Origin: Stenoxybacter acetivorans DSM 19021
GTDB taxonomy: Bacteria > Pseudomonadota > Gammaproteobacteria > Burkholderiales > Neisseriaceae
Length of the DNA stretch: 38,765 nt
Assembly: GCF_000745895.1 (NCBI RefSeq)
Contig: NZ_JQKE01000024.1
Location: 1-38,765, forward strand
Direction: 5' to 3'
The notes under the pieces are model-generated. The model had not been told where the DNA came from, searched no databases, and worked only from the letters and a program-made list of their open reading frames with translations. Position numbers and translations under genes: made by a program. Each line of letters starts with the position of its first letter. Position 1 is the first letter of the stretch. Below are positions 10,213 to 19,012 of the stretch, piece by piece.

Positions 10213-10292
10213 GATTTTTCCTTGAAGCGGACAAAGTATTTTACCTTATCATAAACAAAACGGCTTCATGGTTCAGCGCGGCTGCATCACAC

Positions 10293-10991
10293 TTAAAGCG
10301 GCGGCTTCTGCGAAAAACGGTAGCCCGAACCGCGGACTGTTTGTACCAAACGGTCAAAGCCGCTTTCTTCCAAACCACGGCGCAAGCGGCGAATATGCAC
10401 ATCAACGGTGCGCTCTTCCACAAAAATATGATCCCCCCAAACCAAATCCAATAATTGGCGGCGGCTGTACACGCGCTCAGGGTGTGTCATAAAGAAGTGC
10501 AGCAGCTTGAATTCTGTAGGACCGAAAGCAATGGTTTTGCCGTTGGCTTGGATGCGTTGCTCAATGGGATCCAATACCAAACCTTGCACGTCAATTAAAG
10601 TATTGGTTTTTTGCGGGGCGCGGCGACGAAGCAAGGCGTTGATGCGTGCCACCAATTCGCGCGGTGAAAACGGTTTAACGATGTAGTCGTCTGCACCTTG
10701 ATTCAAACCTTGTTCTTTATCGGCTTCTTCGCCGCGCGCCGTCAGCAAAATCAGCGGCAAATCACGGGTGCGCTTATCGCTACGCAATTGTTTGGCAAAT
10801 TGTACGCCTGAAACACCCGGCAACATCCAATCCAGTAAAATCGCATCCGGCAATTGTTCTGCCAGTATCGGACGGGCTTCCTCTGTACTGTAGGCGCATT
10901 GCACCTGAAAACCGGCTTGTTCTAAAGTGAACCGTATTAAGGTCATGATGGACGTTTCATCTTCCACAACCAAGATATTGACTACCGCCAT
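10293..10991 (-). CDS. phoB: Phosphate regulon response regulator PhoB
   Basis: PhoB activates phosphate-starvation genes after phosphorylation, normally by PhoR. The receiver domain (1-120) has the acidic pair E10/D11, phosphoacceptor D54 in LLDWMLPG, T84 in LLTARG and K106 in YIVKPFSP. The C-terminal winged helix (130-230) keeps the PhoB hallmarks [22 protein letters not shown] and [11 protein letters not shown]. Similarity to E. coli PhoB is high along the whole length (232 against 229 residues). No phoR or other kinase gene is adjacent on either side, which is unusual. A Pho box upstream (11050-11067) suggests autoregulation. pstSCAB is about 5 kb away. Confidence 0.95.
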   Translation of the reverse strand: MAVVNILVVEDETSIMTLIRFTLEQAGFQVQCAYSTEEARPILAEQLPDAILLDWMLPGVSGVQFAKQLRSDKRTRDLPLILLTARGEEADKEQGLNQGADDYIVKPFSPRELVARINALLRRRAPQKTNTLIDVQGLVLDPIEQRIQANGKTIAFGPTEFKLLHFFMTHPERVYSRRQLLDLVWGDHIFVEERTVDVHIRRLRRGLEESGFDRLVQTVRGSGYRFSQKPPL

Positions 10992-11341
10992 ATGCAGATA
11001 CTCCCACGATTGATTGCTGTTTTAATTCAGATAAGCCTAAATTCAAATGATGACAAATTGATGACAAAACGATAAAACAAGGTTAGCGTGTACTCGAATA
11101 TAATCAAAATAAACAGTATTGTTCGGCGAATTAAAACACAAAATCAATTGTTTTTTATTTTAATTATTCGGTTGAAATGCAGCAATAACAAGCTGAACAC
11201 TAATTTGAAAATTAGTTGGCTTATGATAAATCATGTTTATTTTGAGTTGCTTTAATGATTTTTGCACAACTTATGGATAGAATCCTGCATCAATAAATAT
11301 AAAGCGATTGCGCATCGCAGACAGAACAAGAGTGGCGTTTT
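10992..11341. promoter_or_regulatory. Divergent phoB/macA control region
   Basis: This AT-rich gap of 350 bases holds the phoB Pho box (11050-11067). A TATAAT at 11099-11104 could be a plus-strand -10, without a clear -35. There is an inverted repeat ACTAATT-tgaa-AATTAGT at 11199-11216, possibly an operator near macA. No ORF was seen. Confidence 0.5.
11050..11067 (-). promoter_or_regulatory. Pho box upstream of phoB
   Basis: The minus strand reads TTGTCAT-CAAT-TTGTCAT: two identical 7-base direct repeats separated by four AT-rich bases. This matches the PhoB site layout (CTGTCAT, 4 bases, CTGTCAT). It ends 58 bases before the phoB ATG, and a candidate -10 (TAGGCT/TTATCT) lies about 10 bases downstream. 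Confidence 0.8.
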
Positions 11342-12520
11342 ATGAAAAAATGGTTGAAATGGTTGTTATGGGCGGCAGCGGCTTGCGTGTTGGCTGGGGT
11401 ATTGTGGTGGTGGCTGCAACCCAAATCGGTGATGAATTATGTTACCGATAAAGTGCGTAAAGACAGCATAGCGCAAACCGTCAATGCCACCGGTGACATC
11501 GCCGCCGCGCAATTGGTGGACGTGGGTGCACAGGCATCGGGGCAGATTAAAAAACTGCATGTTACTTTGGGGCAGCAAATAAAAAAAGGCGATTTAATCG
11601 CAGAGATTGATTCCACAACGCAGCTGAATACGCTGAACACCAATAAAGCACGGTTGGATACCTACCAAGCACAGTTGGTCTCGGCGCAAGTGCGCTTACA
11701 AACTGCCGCACGGGCATTACAGCGTGAGCAAATCCTGTGGGGGCAAGATGCCACTTCCAAGCAAGAGTTGGAAAATGCCGAAGACACCCACGCTGCCGCC
11801 AAGTCATCGGTGGCAGAATTGAAATCACAAATTCGGCAAACACAAATTGCGATTAACACATCAGAAGCCGATTTGGGCTACACACGCATCATATCGCCGA
11901 TGGACGGCACAGTGGTGTCCATTCCGGTGGAAGAGGGGCAAACCGTAAATGCCAACCAAAGTACGCCAACCATTGTTCAGGTAGCCGATTTAAGCCAAAT
12001 GTTAAACAAGATGCAAATTGCAGAAGGCGACATCACCAAAGTGAAAGCCGGTATGCCGCTTACGTTTACCATTTTGTCAGATACCGAACATCCACGCAAA
12101 GCCAAGCTGGATGTGATTGACCCGGGTTTAACCACCATGTCGCAAGGCAGCTATACCACCCGTACCGATACCACCAGTTCGGCGATTTATTACTATGCCC
12201 GAGCCCTTGTTCCAAACGAAGACGGTAAGCTGCACATTGGCATGACCACGCAAAACAGTATTTTAATCAACCAAGCAAATGATGTTTTAACCGTATCCAA
12301 TCAAGCTATTAAACGACGGGACGGCAAAAAAACCGTGCAGGTATTCGATCCCGTGAAAAAACAAACCCGTGAGGTAGAAATCAATACGGGCATCACCGAC
12401 GGCATGCGCACCGAAGTGAAAACAGGCTTAAAAGCGGGTGAGCAAGTGGTGCTGTCGGAAATGAGTGCGGAAGACGCGGCAAAAAGCGGCAATGTGCAAG
12501 TGCGCGGACCGAGAATGTAA
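11342..12520 (+). CDS. macA: MacA-type periplasmic adaptor of an ABC efflux pump
   Basis: MacA links the MacB transporter to an outer-membrane TolC-like channel. The 392-residue protein has an uncleaved N-terminal membrane anchor (WLKWLLWAAAACVLAGVLWWWL, residues 3-24). A split biotinyl-lipoyl domain follows (VDVGAQASGQIKKLHV and YTRIISPMDGTVVSIPVEEGQTV), with the two halves flanking a long alpha-hairpin at about 95-175. Beta-barrel and membrane-proximal domains come last. It lies two bases upstream of macB, so the two are one operon. In gonococcus MacAB exports macrolides and is controlled by its own promoter. No tolC/mtrE-like gene is in the window. Confidence 0.95.
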   Translation: MKKWLKWLLWAAAACVLAGVLWWWLQPKSVMNYVTDKVRKDSIAQTVNATGDIAAAQLVDVGAQASGQIKKLHVTLGQQIKKGDLIAEIDSTTQLNTLNTNKARLDTYQAQLVSAQVRLQTAARALQREQILWGQDATSKQELENAEDTHAAAKSSVAELKSQIRQTQIAINTSEADLGYTRIISPMDGTVVSIPVEEGQTVNANQSTPTIVQVADLSQMLNKMQIAEGDITKVKAGMPLTFTILSDTEHPRKAKLDVIDPGLTTMSQGSYTTRTDTTSSAIYYYARALVPNEDGKLHIGMTTQNSILINQANDVLTVSNQAIKRRDGKKTVQVFDPVKKQTREVEINTGITDGMRTEVKTGLKAGEQVVLSEMSAEDAAKSGNVQVRGPRM

Positions 12521-12522
12521 TC

Positions 12523-14460
12523 ATGAGTTTACTTGAGATTAAAAATATCAATCGCTGGTTTGGCGAGGGTGAAAACCGCGTACATGTGCTTAAAGACATC
12601 AATTTGAGCATAGAAAAAGGTGATTTTGTTGCGATTATCGGTCAATCCGGATCAGGTAAATCCACGCTGATGAATATTATCGGCTGTTTGGATACGCCCA
12701 CGTCCGGATCGTATCGTATTGATAACACAGAAACCGCTGTCATGAGTGCCGATGAACAAGCGGCTTTGCGGCGTAAACGCTTCGGCTTTATTTTTCAGCG
12801 CTACAACCTGTTAGGCTCCCTGAATGCACGCGACAACGTATCTTTGCCGTCGGTTTATGCGGGTATGACGCACGCCGAACGCAATCATCGCGCCGATAAT
12901 TTATTGCACGATTTGGGTTTAGATGGCAAAGAAAACAACAAACCAAGTGAATTATCCGGCGGGCAGCAGCAGCGGGTGAGTATTGCCCGTGCCTTAATGA
13001 ACGGCGGTGAAATTATTTTGGCAGACGAGCCGACCGGTGCGCTGGATACCGCCAGCGGGCAGAATGTGATGGAAATTTTGCATAAACTGCATGATGCAGG
13101 GCATACCATCATTATGGTTACTCACGACCCGGGCATTGCAGCCAACGCCAACCGTGTGATTGAAATCCGCGATGGCTGCATTATTTCCGATACCAGCAAA
13201 AACCCGCATATTCCCGAGAGCCGTGTTCACAGCATTCAGGAAAACACTTCTTGGGATTTTTTGAAAGACCAATTTGTTGAATCGTTCAAAATGTCGGTGC
13301 AGGCGATTTTGGCGCACAAAATGCGCTCTTTGCTGACCATGCTGGGCATTATTATCGGCATTGCTTCGGTGGTGTCTGTGGTGGCTTTAGGTAAAGGTTC
13401 GCAGGAAAAAATATTAGAAAACATCAGTTTAATGGGTACGAACACCATCAGTATCTACCCGGGTACCGGTTTTGGTGACCGTCGTTCAGGGCGGGTTAGA
13501 ACGTTGACGGTTGCCGATGCCCGCGCCTTGCAAGAACAGGATTATGTAGAAAATGTTACGCCGGTTGCCTCCGCCAACGGCACACTCACTTACCTCAATC
13601 AAGATTTAACCGCACAACTGTACGGCGTGGGCGACCAATATTTTGACGTGCGCGGTTTAAAATTGGCGCAAGGCAGATTGTTTGACAGCGATGATGTCAG
13701 CCAGAATTATCAAGTGGTGGTAATTGACGACAATACCCGTAACAAATTGTTTGCCGATGGCGTTGATCCGCTGGGCAAAATCATCTTATTCAACAAACGG
13801 CCGCTCACGATTATCGGACTCACAGAGAAAGACACCAATTCATTCAGCATTAGTGATACTTTGCAAATGTGGACGCCCTATACCACACTGATGAACAAAA
13901 TCACCGGTGCAAAACACATCAGCTCGGTGGTGGTGAAGGTTAAAGACACAGTGAATTCACAAGCCGCCGAAAAAGGCATCACTGAGCTTTTAATGGTGCG
14001 GCACGGTACGAAAGATTTTTTTACCAGCAACACCGACAGCATTAAACAAACCATAGAAAGTACCACCGGCACGATGACTTTATTGATTTCCTGCATTGCC
14101 TTAATTTCATTGATTGTCGGCGGCATTGGTGTGATGAATATCATGTTGGTGTCGGTTACTGAGCGCACCAAAGAAATTGGTATTCGCATGGCAATCGGTG
14201 CGCGGCAAAGCAATATTTTGCAGCAATTTTTGATTGAAGCCGTGTTGATTTGTTTAATCGGTGGTTTAGCAGGTGTGTTATTGTCTTTTATTATCAGCAT
14301 GTTGTTTAATTGGCTCGCCACTGATTTCGGCATGGTGTTCTCGCCTGCCTCTATTATTATGGCGGTGTTGTGCTCTACAATAATAGGCGTACTTTTTGGT
14401 TTTATGCCGGCAAAAAAAGCCGCACGATTAAATCCCATTGATGCGTTATCACGTGAGTGA
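12523..14460 (+). CDS. macB: Macrolide-type ABC exporter MacB
   Basis: MacB is an ATPase fused to a four-helix membrane domain that acts as a mechanotransmitter, moving substrates from the periplasm through MacA and a TolC channel. The N-terminal ATPase has Walker A GQSGSGKST (about 40-48), signature [15 protein letters not shown] and Walker B IILADEPTGALD. After a linker, the first membrane helix (MLGIIIGIASVVSVVALG, about 275) precedes a large periplasmic domain. Three further helices follow near 530-635, with the FtsX-type motif GIRMAIGAR. Length (645) is normal for the family. A hairpin follows 18 bases after the stop. Confidence 0.97.
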   Translation: MSLLEIKNINRWFGEGENRVHVLKDINLSIEKGDFVAIIGQSGSGKSTLMNIIGCLDTPTSGSYRIDNTETAVMSADEQAALRRKRFGFIFQRYNLLGSLNARDNVSLPSVYAGMTHAERNHRADNLLHDLGLDGKENNKPSELSGGQQQRVSIARALMNGGEIILADEPTGALDTASGQNVMEILHKLHDAGHTIIMVTHDPGIAANANRVIEIRDGCIISDTSKNPHIPESRVHSIQENTSWDFLKDQFVESFKMSVQAILAHKMRSLLTMLGIIIGIASVVSVVALGKGSQEKILENISLMGTNTISIYPGTGFGDRRSGRVRTLTVADARALQEQDYVENVTPVASANGTLTYLNQDLTAQLYGVGDQYFDVRGLKLAQGRLFDSDDVSQNYQVVVIDDNTRNKLFADGVDPLGKIILFNKRPLTIIGLTEKDTNSFSISDTLQMWTPYTTLMNKITGAKHISSVVVKVKDTVNSQAAEKGITELLMVRHGTKDFFTSNTDSIKQTIESTTGTMTLLISCIALISLIVGGIGVMNIMLVSVTERTKEIGIRMAIGARQSNILQQFLIEAVLICLIGGLAGVLLSFIISMLFNWLATDFGMVFSPASIIMAVLCSTIIGVLFGFMPAKKAARLNPIDALSRE

Positions 14461-14470
14461 TTAATGGTAC

Positions 14471-14510
14471 AAAAAAAACCGAATGATGTGGTGTTTCACG
14501 TATCATTCGG
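14471..14510. terminator. Hairpin after macB
   Basis: CCGAATGAT (14479-14487) pairs with ATCATTCGG (14502-14510) around a 14-base loop. It is preceded by eight A's, so the U-run is on the minus-strand transcript; the plus side has only CTTTC. It may stop transcription in both directions between macB and the tRNA gene. Confidence 0.65.
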
Positions 14511-14538
14511 CTTTCAAGCAAGGCAAAACAGCCAAACA

Positions 14539-14612
14539 GCGGATATGATGTAGTGGCAGCATAACTGCTTCCCAAGCAGTTCGGGCGGGTTCGAATCCCG
14601 TTATCCGCTCCA
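14539..14612 (+). tRNA. glyU: tRNA-Gly (anticodon CCC)
   Basis: This is a 74-base tRNA with encoded CCA. Acceptor arms GCGGATA (14539-14545) and TATCCGC (14602-14608) pair fully. The anticodon stem ACTGC/GCAGT encloses the loop TTCCCAA, so the anticodon is CCC and reads GGG. The T-arm carries GGTTCGAATCC. The decayed phage sequence begins within 25 bases of its 3' end, so this gene is a likely phage attachment site. The symbol follows the E. coli CCC isoacceptor. Confidence 0.95.
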
Positions 14613-14636
14613 TACACTTGTGTTTGAAATGACGGT

Positions 14637-15447
14637 ATGAATTATGGTGATGTGGTTGAAATGCTCACTGTTAGAATACCTGAAACCATTTCAAAAGGCA
14701 GTCTGTATCGTGCGCCGATTACGGTTAAAAACAGTACAAGAAAAGAGTATGTCTTTAATGGAAACCTTGTTGCTTTAACTAAAGCAAAAGGCAGTAACGA
14801 TTGGATAGTTACCGCCTTTGATTTGTATGAAGATGCGAACGCCAAGGGTTATGTCAAGAACGTTCCTACTGATACCAGTGCTACAACTCCCCGTACTGAT
14901 ACAGGTGCTTCATACGCGGCTCAAGGTTCAAGAAGTTCAGCCACATCATCAGCCAATTCCGCCGTTAATTCACAAGGGAAACAAAACTTAATCGCGGACG
15001 GTTCAGCATCTAATGCTACCGAAGCAACCGATACGCAAGCTCACTCACAAAGAGGCAGGGGCTTGGTTGCTGAAAGCACTGAAAGTATAGCACACCGAAA
15101 TAATGTGTGGATAGTTGCAGCTTTTGAGTTACATCAAGACGGTGCTAAACCAGCAGGCAGCGTAGATACTGATAAAGCTACACATTCTAAGCCTACACTG
15201 GCGCGTCAAAGAATGGGAGCGTCTGATGTTGATAAAAGTATAACACACCGCAACCAAATAGCCCAAGCGGTGCGTGATGCCGTGGGCGAACACGCCAAAC
15301 AGATTGATGTTTTAACGCAACAACAAGCATTAAATGAAATTAATAAACGGCAATAATACCAGATAAAGTTTGTCGGAATTAGACGGCGTAGCGGGTTGGT
15401 ATGACCCTGCAGCAGGCAGGGTGAAAATCATTGCAGACATTGGCTGA
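14637..15447 (+). pseudogene. Decayed phage MuF/polyvalent-type protein with nuclease-like module
   Basis: The open part (14637-15356) encodes 239 residues. Its start, YGDVVEMLTVRIPETISKG...WIVTAFDLYED, resembles the C-terminal half of phage Barnase-EndoU-ColicinE5/D-RelE-like (PBECR) nuclease domains attached to MuF or polyvalent phage proteins. Those end in a W(I/L)(V/L)TA(F/Y)E strand and need upstream catalytic residues that are missing here. A second copy of this end, NVWIVAAFELHQDGAK, appears near residue 156, after a Ser/Ala/Thr-rich stretch. The frame stops after QQQALNEINKRQ. A shifted frame (15367-15447) then reads LSELDGVAGWYDPAAGR, a segment that normally follows directly in such phage proteins. 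So this looks like one gene broken by truncation and frameshift. The family call is from pattern recognition only. Confidence 0.6.
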
Positions 15448-15450
15448 ACA

Positions 15451-15630
15451 ATGGTTTATTTAAGATACGCGGACAAAGAAAAAGCCCGTGAGGTTGTGCC
15501 AAGAGCCACCAGCCTTCAATTGACTGAACTGCTACGCAACACCCAAGGGCGTAAGCGCATTCTAACAGAAAGGAATTTGCAAGGCTATAGAAAAAATAAT
15601 CCTTTTGTTGAAAATGTTGATACAGGTTAA
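15451..15630 (+). pseudogene. Short ORF in the phage remnant, unidentified
   Basis: ATG to TAA encodes 59 residues (YADKEKAREVVPRATS, ELLRNTQGRKRILTERN). It is basic and helical, and I do not recognise it. It follows the phage-protein remnant by three bases, has no ribosome-binding site and no partner genes. It is probably another scrap of the same prophage. Confidence 0.4.
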
Positions 15631-15872
15631 GAAAATAAGCGGTTCAGCAGAAAAGACAAACAGACTTTATGCAGGGCAGTGTGATAAGCAATGCGCACGT
15701 ATTGAAAATACCTCCCTGAACTTGGCAAATACAGCCAAACGACTTTTTCTTTCATCACACAGCAATCCGAAGCAATCAAGCCCTGTACAGTATAAGTCGG
15801 AATGAAAAGTCGTATCCATGTACAAAAAATAGTCATTTGGCTGTATTTTTTGATTCAAAAATATTTCAACCG

Positions 15873-15890
15873 CTGTCATATTTCTGCAAT
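15873..15890 (+). promoter_or_regulatory. Pho box upstream of pstS
   Basis: CTGTCAT-ATTT-CTGCAAT: the first half is a perfect PhoB half-site, the second has two changes, and the spacer is four AT bases. It lies 87 bases before the chosen pstS start. TATATT or CATAAA just downstream could serve as the -10. Confidence 0.75.
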
Positions 15891-15944
15891 ATATATTTCA
15901 TAAACTGCCAAGTAATAAATTTACTGATTGTTTTGGCGGCTTTC

Positions 15945-15956
15945 AGGCTGCCTGAA
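15945..15956 (+). repeat. DNA uptake sequence
   Basis: A perfect AGGCTGCCTGAA in the pstS leader, extended to the 15-mer TTCAGGCTGCCTGAA. It is the only DUS between the Pho box and pstS. Confidence 0.85.
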
Positions 15957-15977
15957 TGTTATTGACGGAGAATGGCA

Positions 15978-17078
15978 ATGATGAATATGCGTTTGATTTC
16001 TGTGGTTATGCTGGCTGCTGTGGGTTTGGCGGCGTGTTCTGATCAAGCATCAAATAAGCCTGTTGCGGGTACTACGGCAAGTGCCGCCGGTGATGCCGCG
16101 CACGTTACCGGTGCGGGTGCTTCTTTTCCGCAGCCGGTTTATGTGCAATGGGCGAACGCTTATCAAAGTGCCAGTAGCGTGCAAGTGAATTATCAGTCTA
16201 TCGGTTCTTCCGGCGGTATCAAGCAAATCACCGCTAAAACCGTGGATTTTGGTGCCAGCGATGCGCCGATGAGTAAAGAAGAGCTGGATAAAGCAGGACT
16301 GATTCAATTCCCTACCGTGATTGGCGGTGTAGTGCCTGTAGTAAATATTGAAGGCATTGATGCAGGGCAATTGAAACTCAACGGTGAAATACTGGCAAAT
16401 ATCTATCTGGGCAAAATCAATAAATGGAATGACGCGGCAATTGCGGCTCTGAATCCCGGCTTAAATCTGCCCGATGCGCTGATTACAACGGTGTTCCGCT
16501 CCGATGGTTCAGGCACAACTTTTGTGTTTACTGATTACTTGAGTAAAGCCTCTGCGGATTGGAAAAATGCGGTGGGTGCAGATAAATCAGTGAAATGGCC
16601 GACATCAGGAAGCGGTGCGGCGGGTAAAGGCAATGAGGGTGTGTCTGCTTATGTTGGACGCGTAAAAAATGCCATTGGCTATGTGGAATATGCCTACGCA
16701 AAACAAAATCACATGGCGCATGTTTCTATGCAAAATAAAGCAGGGCAGTTTGTGCAGCCTTCGCAAGAGGGTTTTGAGGCAGCCGCTCAAGCCGATTGGC
16801 AATCTGCACTCGGTTTTAATTTGGTGCTGACCAATCAAGACGCGCCGCAAGCATGGCCGTTGGCAGCGGCAACTTTTATTTTAATGCACAAGCAAGCGGT
16901 AGATGCTGCACAAAGCCGCGCCGCGTTGTCTTTCTTTGATTGGGCATTTAAAAACGGCAATGAATCCGCCGCTCAATTGGATTATGTGCCGCTGCCGGAC
17001 AGTGTGAAAGATTTGATTCGCCAAGAATGGCGGCAAATCACTGATGCAAGTGGTAAACCGATTTACGAAGCGCAATAA
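15978..17078 (+). CDS. pstS: Phosphate ABC transporter substrate-binding lipoprotein PstS
   Basis: PstS binds inorganic phosphate in the periplasm and passes it to PstCA. I chose the ATG at 15978, seven bases after GGAG; the ATG at 15972 is only one base from it. The signal ends in a lipobox, LAAC, so the protein is probably a lipoprotein. Phosphate-binding segments are visible: GAGASFPQPVYVQWANAY, GSSGGIKQI...VDFGASDAPM and FRSDGSGTTFVFTDYLS. The C-terminal region matches E. coli-type PstS (about 366 residues). A Pho box upstream indicates phosphate control. A strong hairpin separates it from pstC, which may keep PstS in excess over the membrane parts. Confidence 0.95.
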   Translation: MMNMRLISVVMLAAVGLAACSDQASNKPVAGTTASAAGDAAHVTGAGASFPQPVYVQWANAYQSASSVQVNYQSIGSSGGIKQITAKTVDFGASDAPMSKEELDKAGLIQFPTVIGGVVPVVNIEGIDAGQLKLNGEILANIYLGKINKWNDAAIAALNPGLNLPDALITTVFRSDGSGTTFVFTDYLSKASADWKNAVGADKSVKWPTSGSGAAGKGNEGVSAYVGRVKNAIGYVEYAYAKQNHMAHVSMQNKAGQFVQPSQEGFEAAAQADWQSALGFNLVLTNQDAPQAWPLAAATFILMHKQAVDAAQSRAALSFFDWAFKNGNESAAQLDYVPLPDSVKDLIRQEWRQITDASGKPIYEAQ

Positions 17079-17092
17079 GGTTATTTAATCCA

Positions 17093-17134
17093 TTTTCAGG
17101 CAGCCTGAGGTGATATAAACAGGCTGCCTGAAAA
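17093..17134 (+). promoter_or_regulatory. DUS-pair hairpin between pstS and pstC
   Basis: TTTTCAGGCAGCCTG (17093-17107) pairs perfectly with CAGGCTGCCTGAAAA (17120-17134) around a 12-base loop. No U-run follows on the plus strand, so it is more likely a partial terminator or an RNA-protecting hairpin than a full stop. Confidence 0.7.
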
Positions 17135-17170
17135 ATAAAAGCAATGTTTGCCTGAATACACGAGAACACC

Positions 17171-18127
17171 ATGACGCAACTTTCTCAAAAAATGGCTGCC
17201 CAACACCGCTTAGATTGCGTATTCGTGGGGGTAACCCGCTTATTTGCTTTTCTGGTTTTGGCAAGTTTGGTTGGTATTTTAATTTCTCTGCTTGTCGGTG
17301 CGATTCCGGCGATGAAAGAGTTTGGTTTTGGTTTTTTAGTCAGTGATGAATGGGACCCTGTGGAAGGGCGGTATGGTGCACTTGCGCCCATTTACGGTAC
17401 TTTGGTTACTTCCGCTATTGCATTGTTGATTGCGACACCGGTGAGCTTTGGTATTGCGGTCTTTTTAACGGAATTAAGCCCGCCGTGGCTGAAACGTCCT
17501 TTGGGTATTGCCATTGAACTCTTGGCAGGGATTCCGTCTATTATTTACGGCATGTGGGGCTTGTTTGTGTTTGCGCCGTTTTTTGGTGAATATATTCAGC
17601 CTTGGCTGATTGAACACGTTGGTCCCATTCCGATTATCGGTGCTTTGTTTCAAGGTGCGCCGATGGGCATTGGTTTATTTACTGCCGCGCTGATACTGGC
17701 AATTATGATTATTCCCTTCATTGCTTCGGTAATGCGTGATGTGTTCGAAATTGTACCGCCCATGCTCAAAGAGTCTGCTTATGGTTTGGGTTCGACCACA
17801 TGGGAAGTGGTGCGTTATGTGGTGTTGCCCTATACCAAAGCAGGGGTTACCGGCGGCATTATTTTGGGTTTGGGGCGCGCTTTGGGAGAAACCATGGCGG
17901 TAACTTTTGTCATCGGCAATACCTTTAATATTTCAGCCAGCCTGTATCAATCGGGGGTATCCATTACTTCCGCACTTGCCAATGAATTTGCTGAAGCGGT
18001 GGATACTTTGCACTTGTCTTCTTTGCTGTATTTGGGCTTGCTGTTGTTTGTGATTACTTTTGTTGTTTTGGTGATTTCCCGCCTCATGCTGCTGCGTATG
18101 CAGCGCAATGAAGGCCGCAGTCATTAA
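17171..18127 (+). CDS. pstC: Phosphate ABC transporter permease PstC
   Basis: PstC is one of two inner-membrane permeases of the high-affinity phosphate transporter. The 318 residues contain six predicted membrane helices, beginning with [20 protein letters not shown]. The family marker [10 protein letters not shown]...[14 protein letters not shown] is at about 55-80. The permease EAA-like loop is [20 protein letters not shown], followed by [18 protein letters not shown]. The ATG at 17171 follows a weak GAG. It lies 15 bases before pstA in the same operon. Confidence 0.96.
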   Translation: MTQLSQKMAAQHRLDCVFVGVTRLFAFLVLASLVGILISLLVGAIPAMKEFGFGFLVSDEWDPVEGRYGALAPIYGTLVTSAIALLIATPVSFGIAVFLTELSPPWLKRPLGIAIELLAGIPSIIYGMWGLFVFAPFFGEYIQPWLIEHVGPIPIIGALFQGAPMGIGLFTAALILAIMIIPFIASVMRDVFEIVPPMLKESAYGLGSTTWEVVRYVVLPYTKAGVTGGIILGLGRALGETMAVTFVIGNTFNISASLYQSGVSITSALANEFAEAVDTLHLSSLLYLGLLLFVITFVVLVISRLMLLRMQRNEGRSH

Positions 18128-18142
18128 AAAAGGAAGATTGCC

Positions 18143-18982
18143 GTGAATCGCACACTTTACTACCGCCGTCGTTTACTGAACCGCTTTTGTCTGCTGGTCT
18201 CTTGCCTTGCTATGTTGTTTGGCCTGTTTTGGCTGGGCTGGATTTTTTTCACCCTTTTCAGCGAAGGTCTAAGCGGCTTAGGCAGCCATATTTTTGCCTT
18301 GGATACGCCACCACCGGGCATGGAAGGTGGTTTGCGCAATGCCATTATCGGCAGCCTGCTGATTACTTTTTTTGGTTTGCTGATTGGTACGCCTGCCGGT
18401 ATTTTGTGCGGTATTTATCTGGCAGAATTCGGGCAGCGCGGCTGGATTGCACCCGCTACTCGGTTCATGAACGATATTTTATTGTCGGCACCGTCCATTG
18501 TGATTGGTTTGTTTATTTATGAGCTCTGGGTGGTGCATCAAGGGCATTTCTCGGGCTGGGCTGGTTCTTTGGCGTTGTCGCTACTGGTGATTCCGGTGGT
18601 GGTGCGCACCACTGAAAATATGCTGCGTCTTGTTCCCAACAGCCTGCGTGAAGCCGCTTTTGCTTTGGGTACACCAAAATGGAAATTGGTAACCATGGTT
18701 ACGCTGCGCGCTGCCAAAACAGGAGTATTAACCGGTATTTTGCTGGCATTTGCCCGCATCTCCGGCGAAACGGCGCCACTGTTGTTCACTGCGCTTAATA
18801 ATCAATTTTTCAGCACCAATATGAATCAGCCCATTGCAAACTTGCCCAATGTGATTTATCAATTTGCCATGAGCCCGTATGAAGACTGGCATCAGCTCGC
18901 GTGGGCGGCAGCATTGCTGATTGCTTTAACTGTGCTGGCAGCCAACATTGCGGCGCGTTATTTGTCCAGCAAAACGCATTAA
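18143..18982 (+). CDS. pstA: Phosphate ABC transporter permease PstA
   Basis: PstA is the second permease, pairing with PstC. The start is a GTG at 18143, preceded by AAAGGAAG at good spacing. The 279 residues carry six membrane helices. Typical segments are DTPPPGMEGGLRNAIIGSL, the EAA loop EAAFALGTPKWKLVTMVTL and GILLAFARISGETAPLLFTA. The C-terminal ANLPNVIYQFAMSPYEDWH is typical of PstA. It is 15 bases after pstC and 30 bases before pstB. Confidence 0.96.
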   Translation: MNRTLYYRRRLLNRFCLLVSCLAMLFGLFWLGWIFFTLFSEGLSGLGSHIFALDTPPPGMEGGLRNAIIGSLLITFFGLLIGTPAGILCGIYLAEFGQRGWIAPATRFMNDILLSAPSIVIGLFIYELWVVHQGHFSGWAGSLALSLLVIPVVVRTTENMLRLVPNSLREAAFALGTPKWKLVTMVTLRAAKTGVLTGILLAFARISGETAPLLFTALNNQFFSTNMNQPIANLPNVIYQFAMSPYEDWHQLAWAAALLIALTVLAANIAARYLSSKTH

Positions 18983-19012
18983 ATTGAATTACCAATTGAA
19001 ACCGAATTGAAT

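Larger units (their letters stand above)
15631..15977. promoter_or_regulatory. Region upstream of pstS
   Basis: A 347-base stretch. Its right part holds the pstS Pho box and one DUS. The left part (15631-15840) has open frames on both strands, none convincing. A minus-strand frame containing FLYMDTTFHSDLY faintly recalls the DxT(Y/F)F of some transposases but decays quickly. It may be the far edge of the phage/IS debris. Confidence 0.45.

Noticed and set aside
13878-14438. 186-codon minus-strand ORF in macB
   Set aside because: Antisense of the MacB membrane domain, with no ribosome-binding site and no family resemblance.
15605-15879. Overlapping ORFs on both strands upstream of pstS, one with FLYMDTTFH
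   Set aside because: A faint likeness to a transposase DxTxF start, but the frame decays at once and no terminal repeats are seen.
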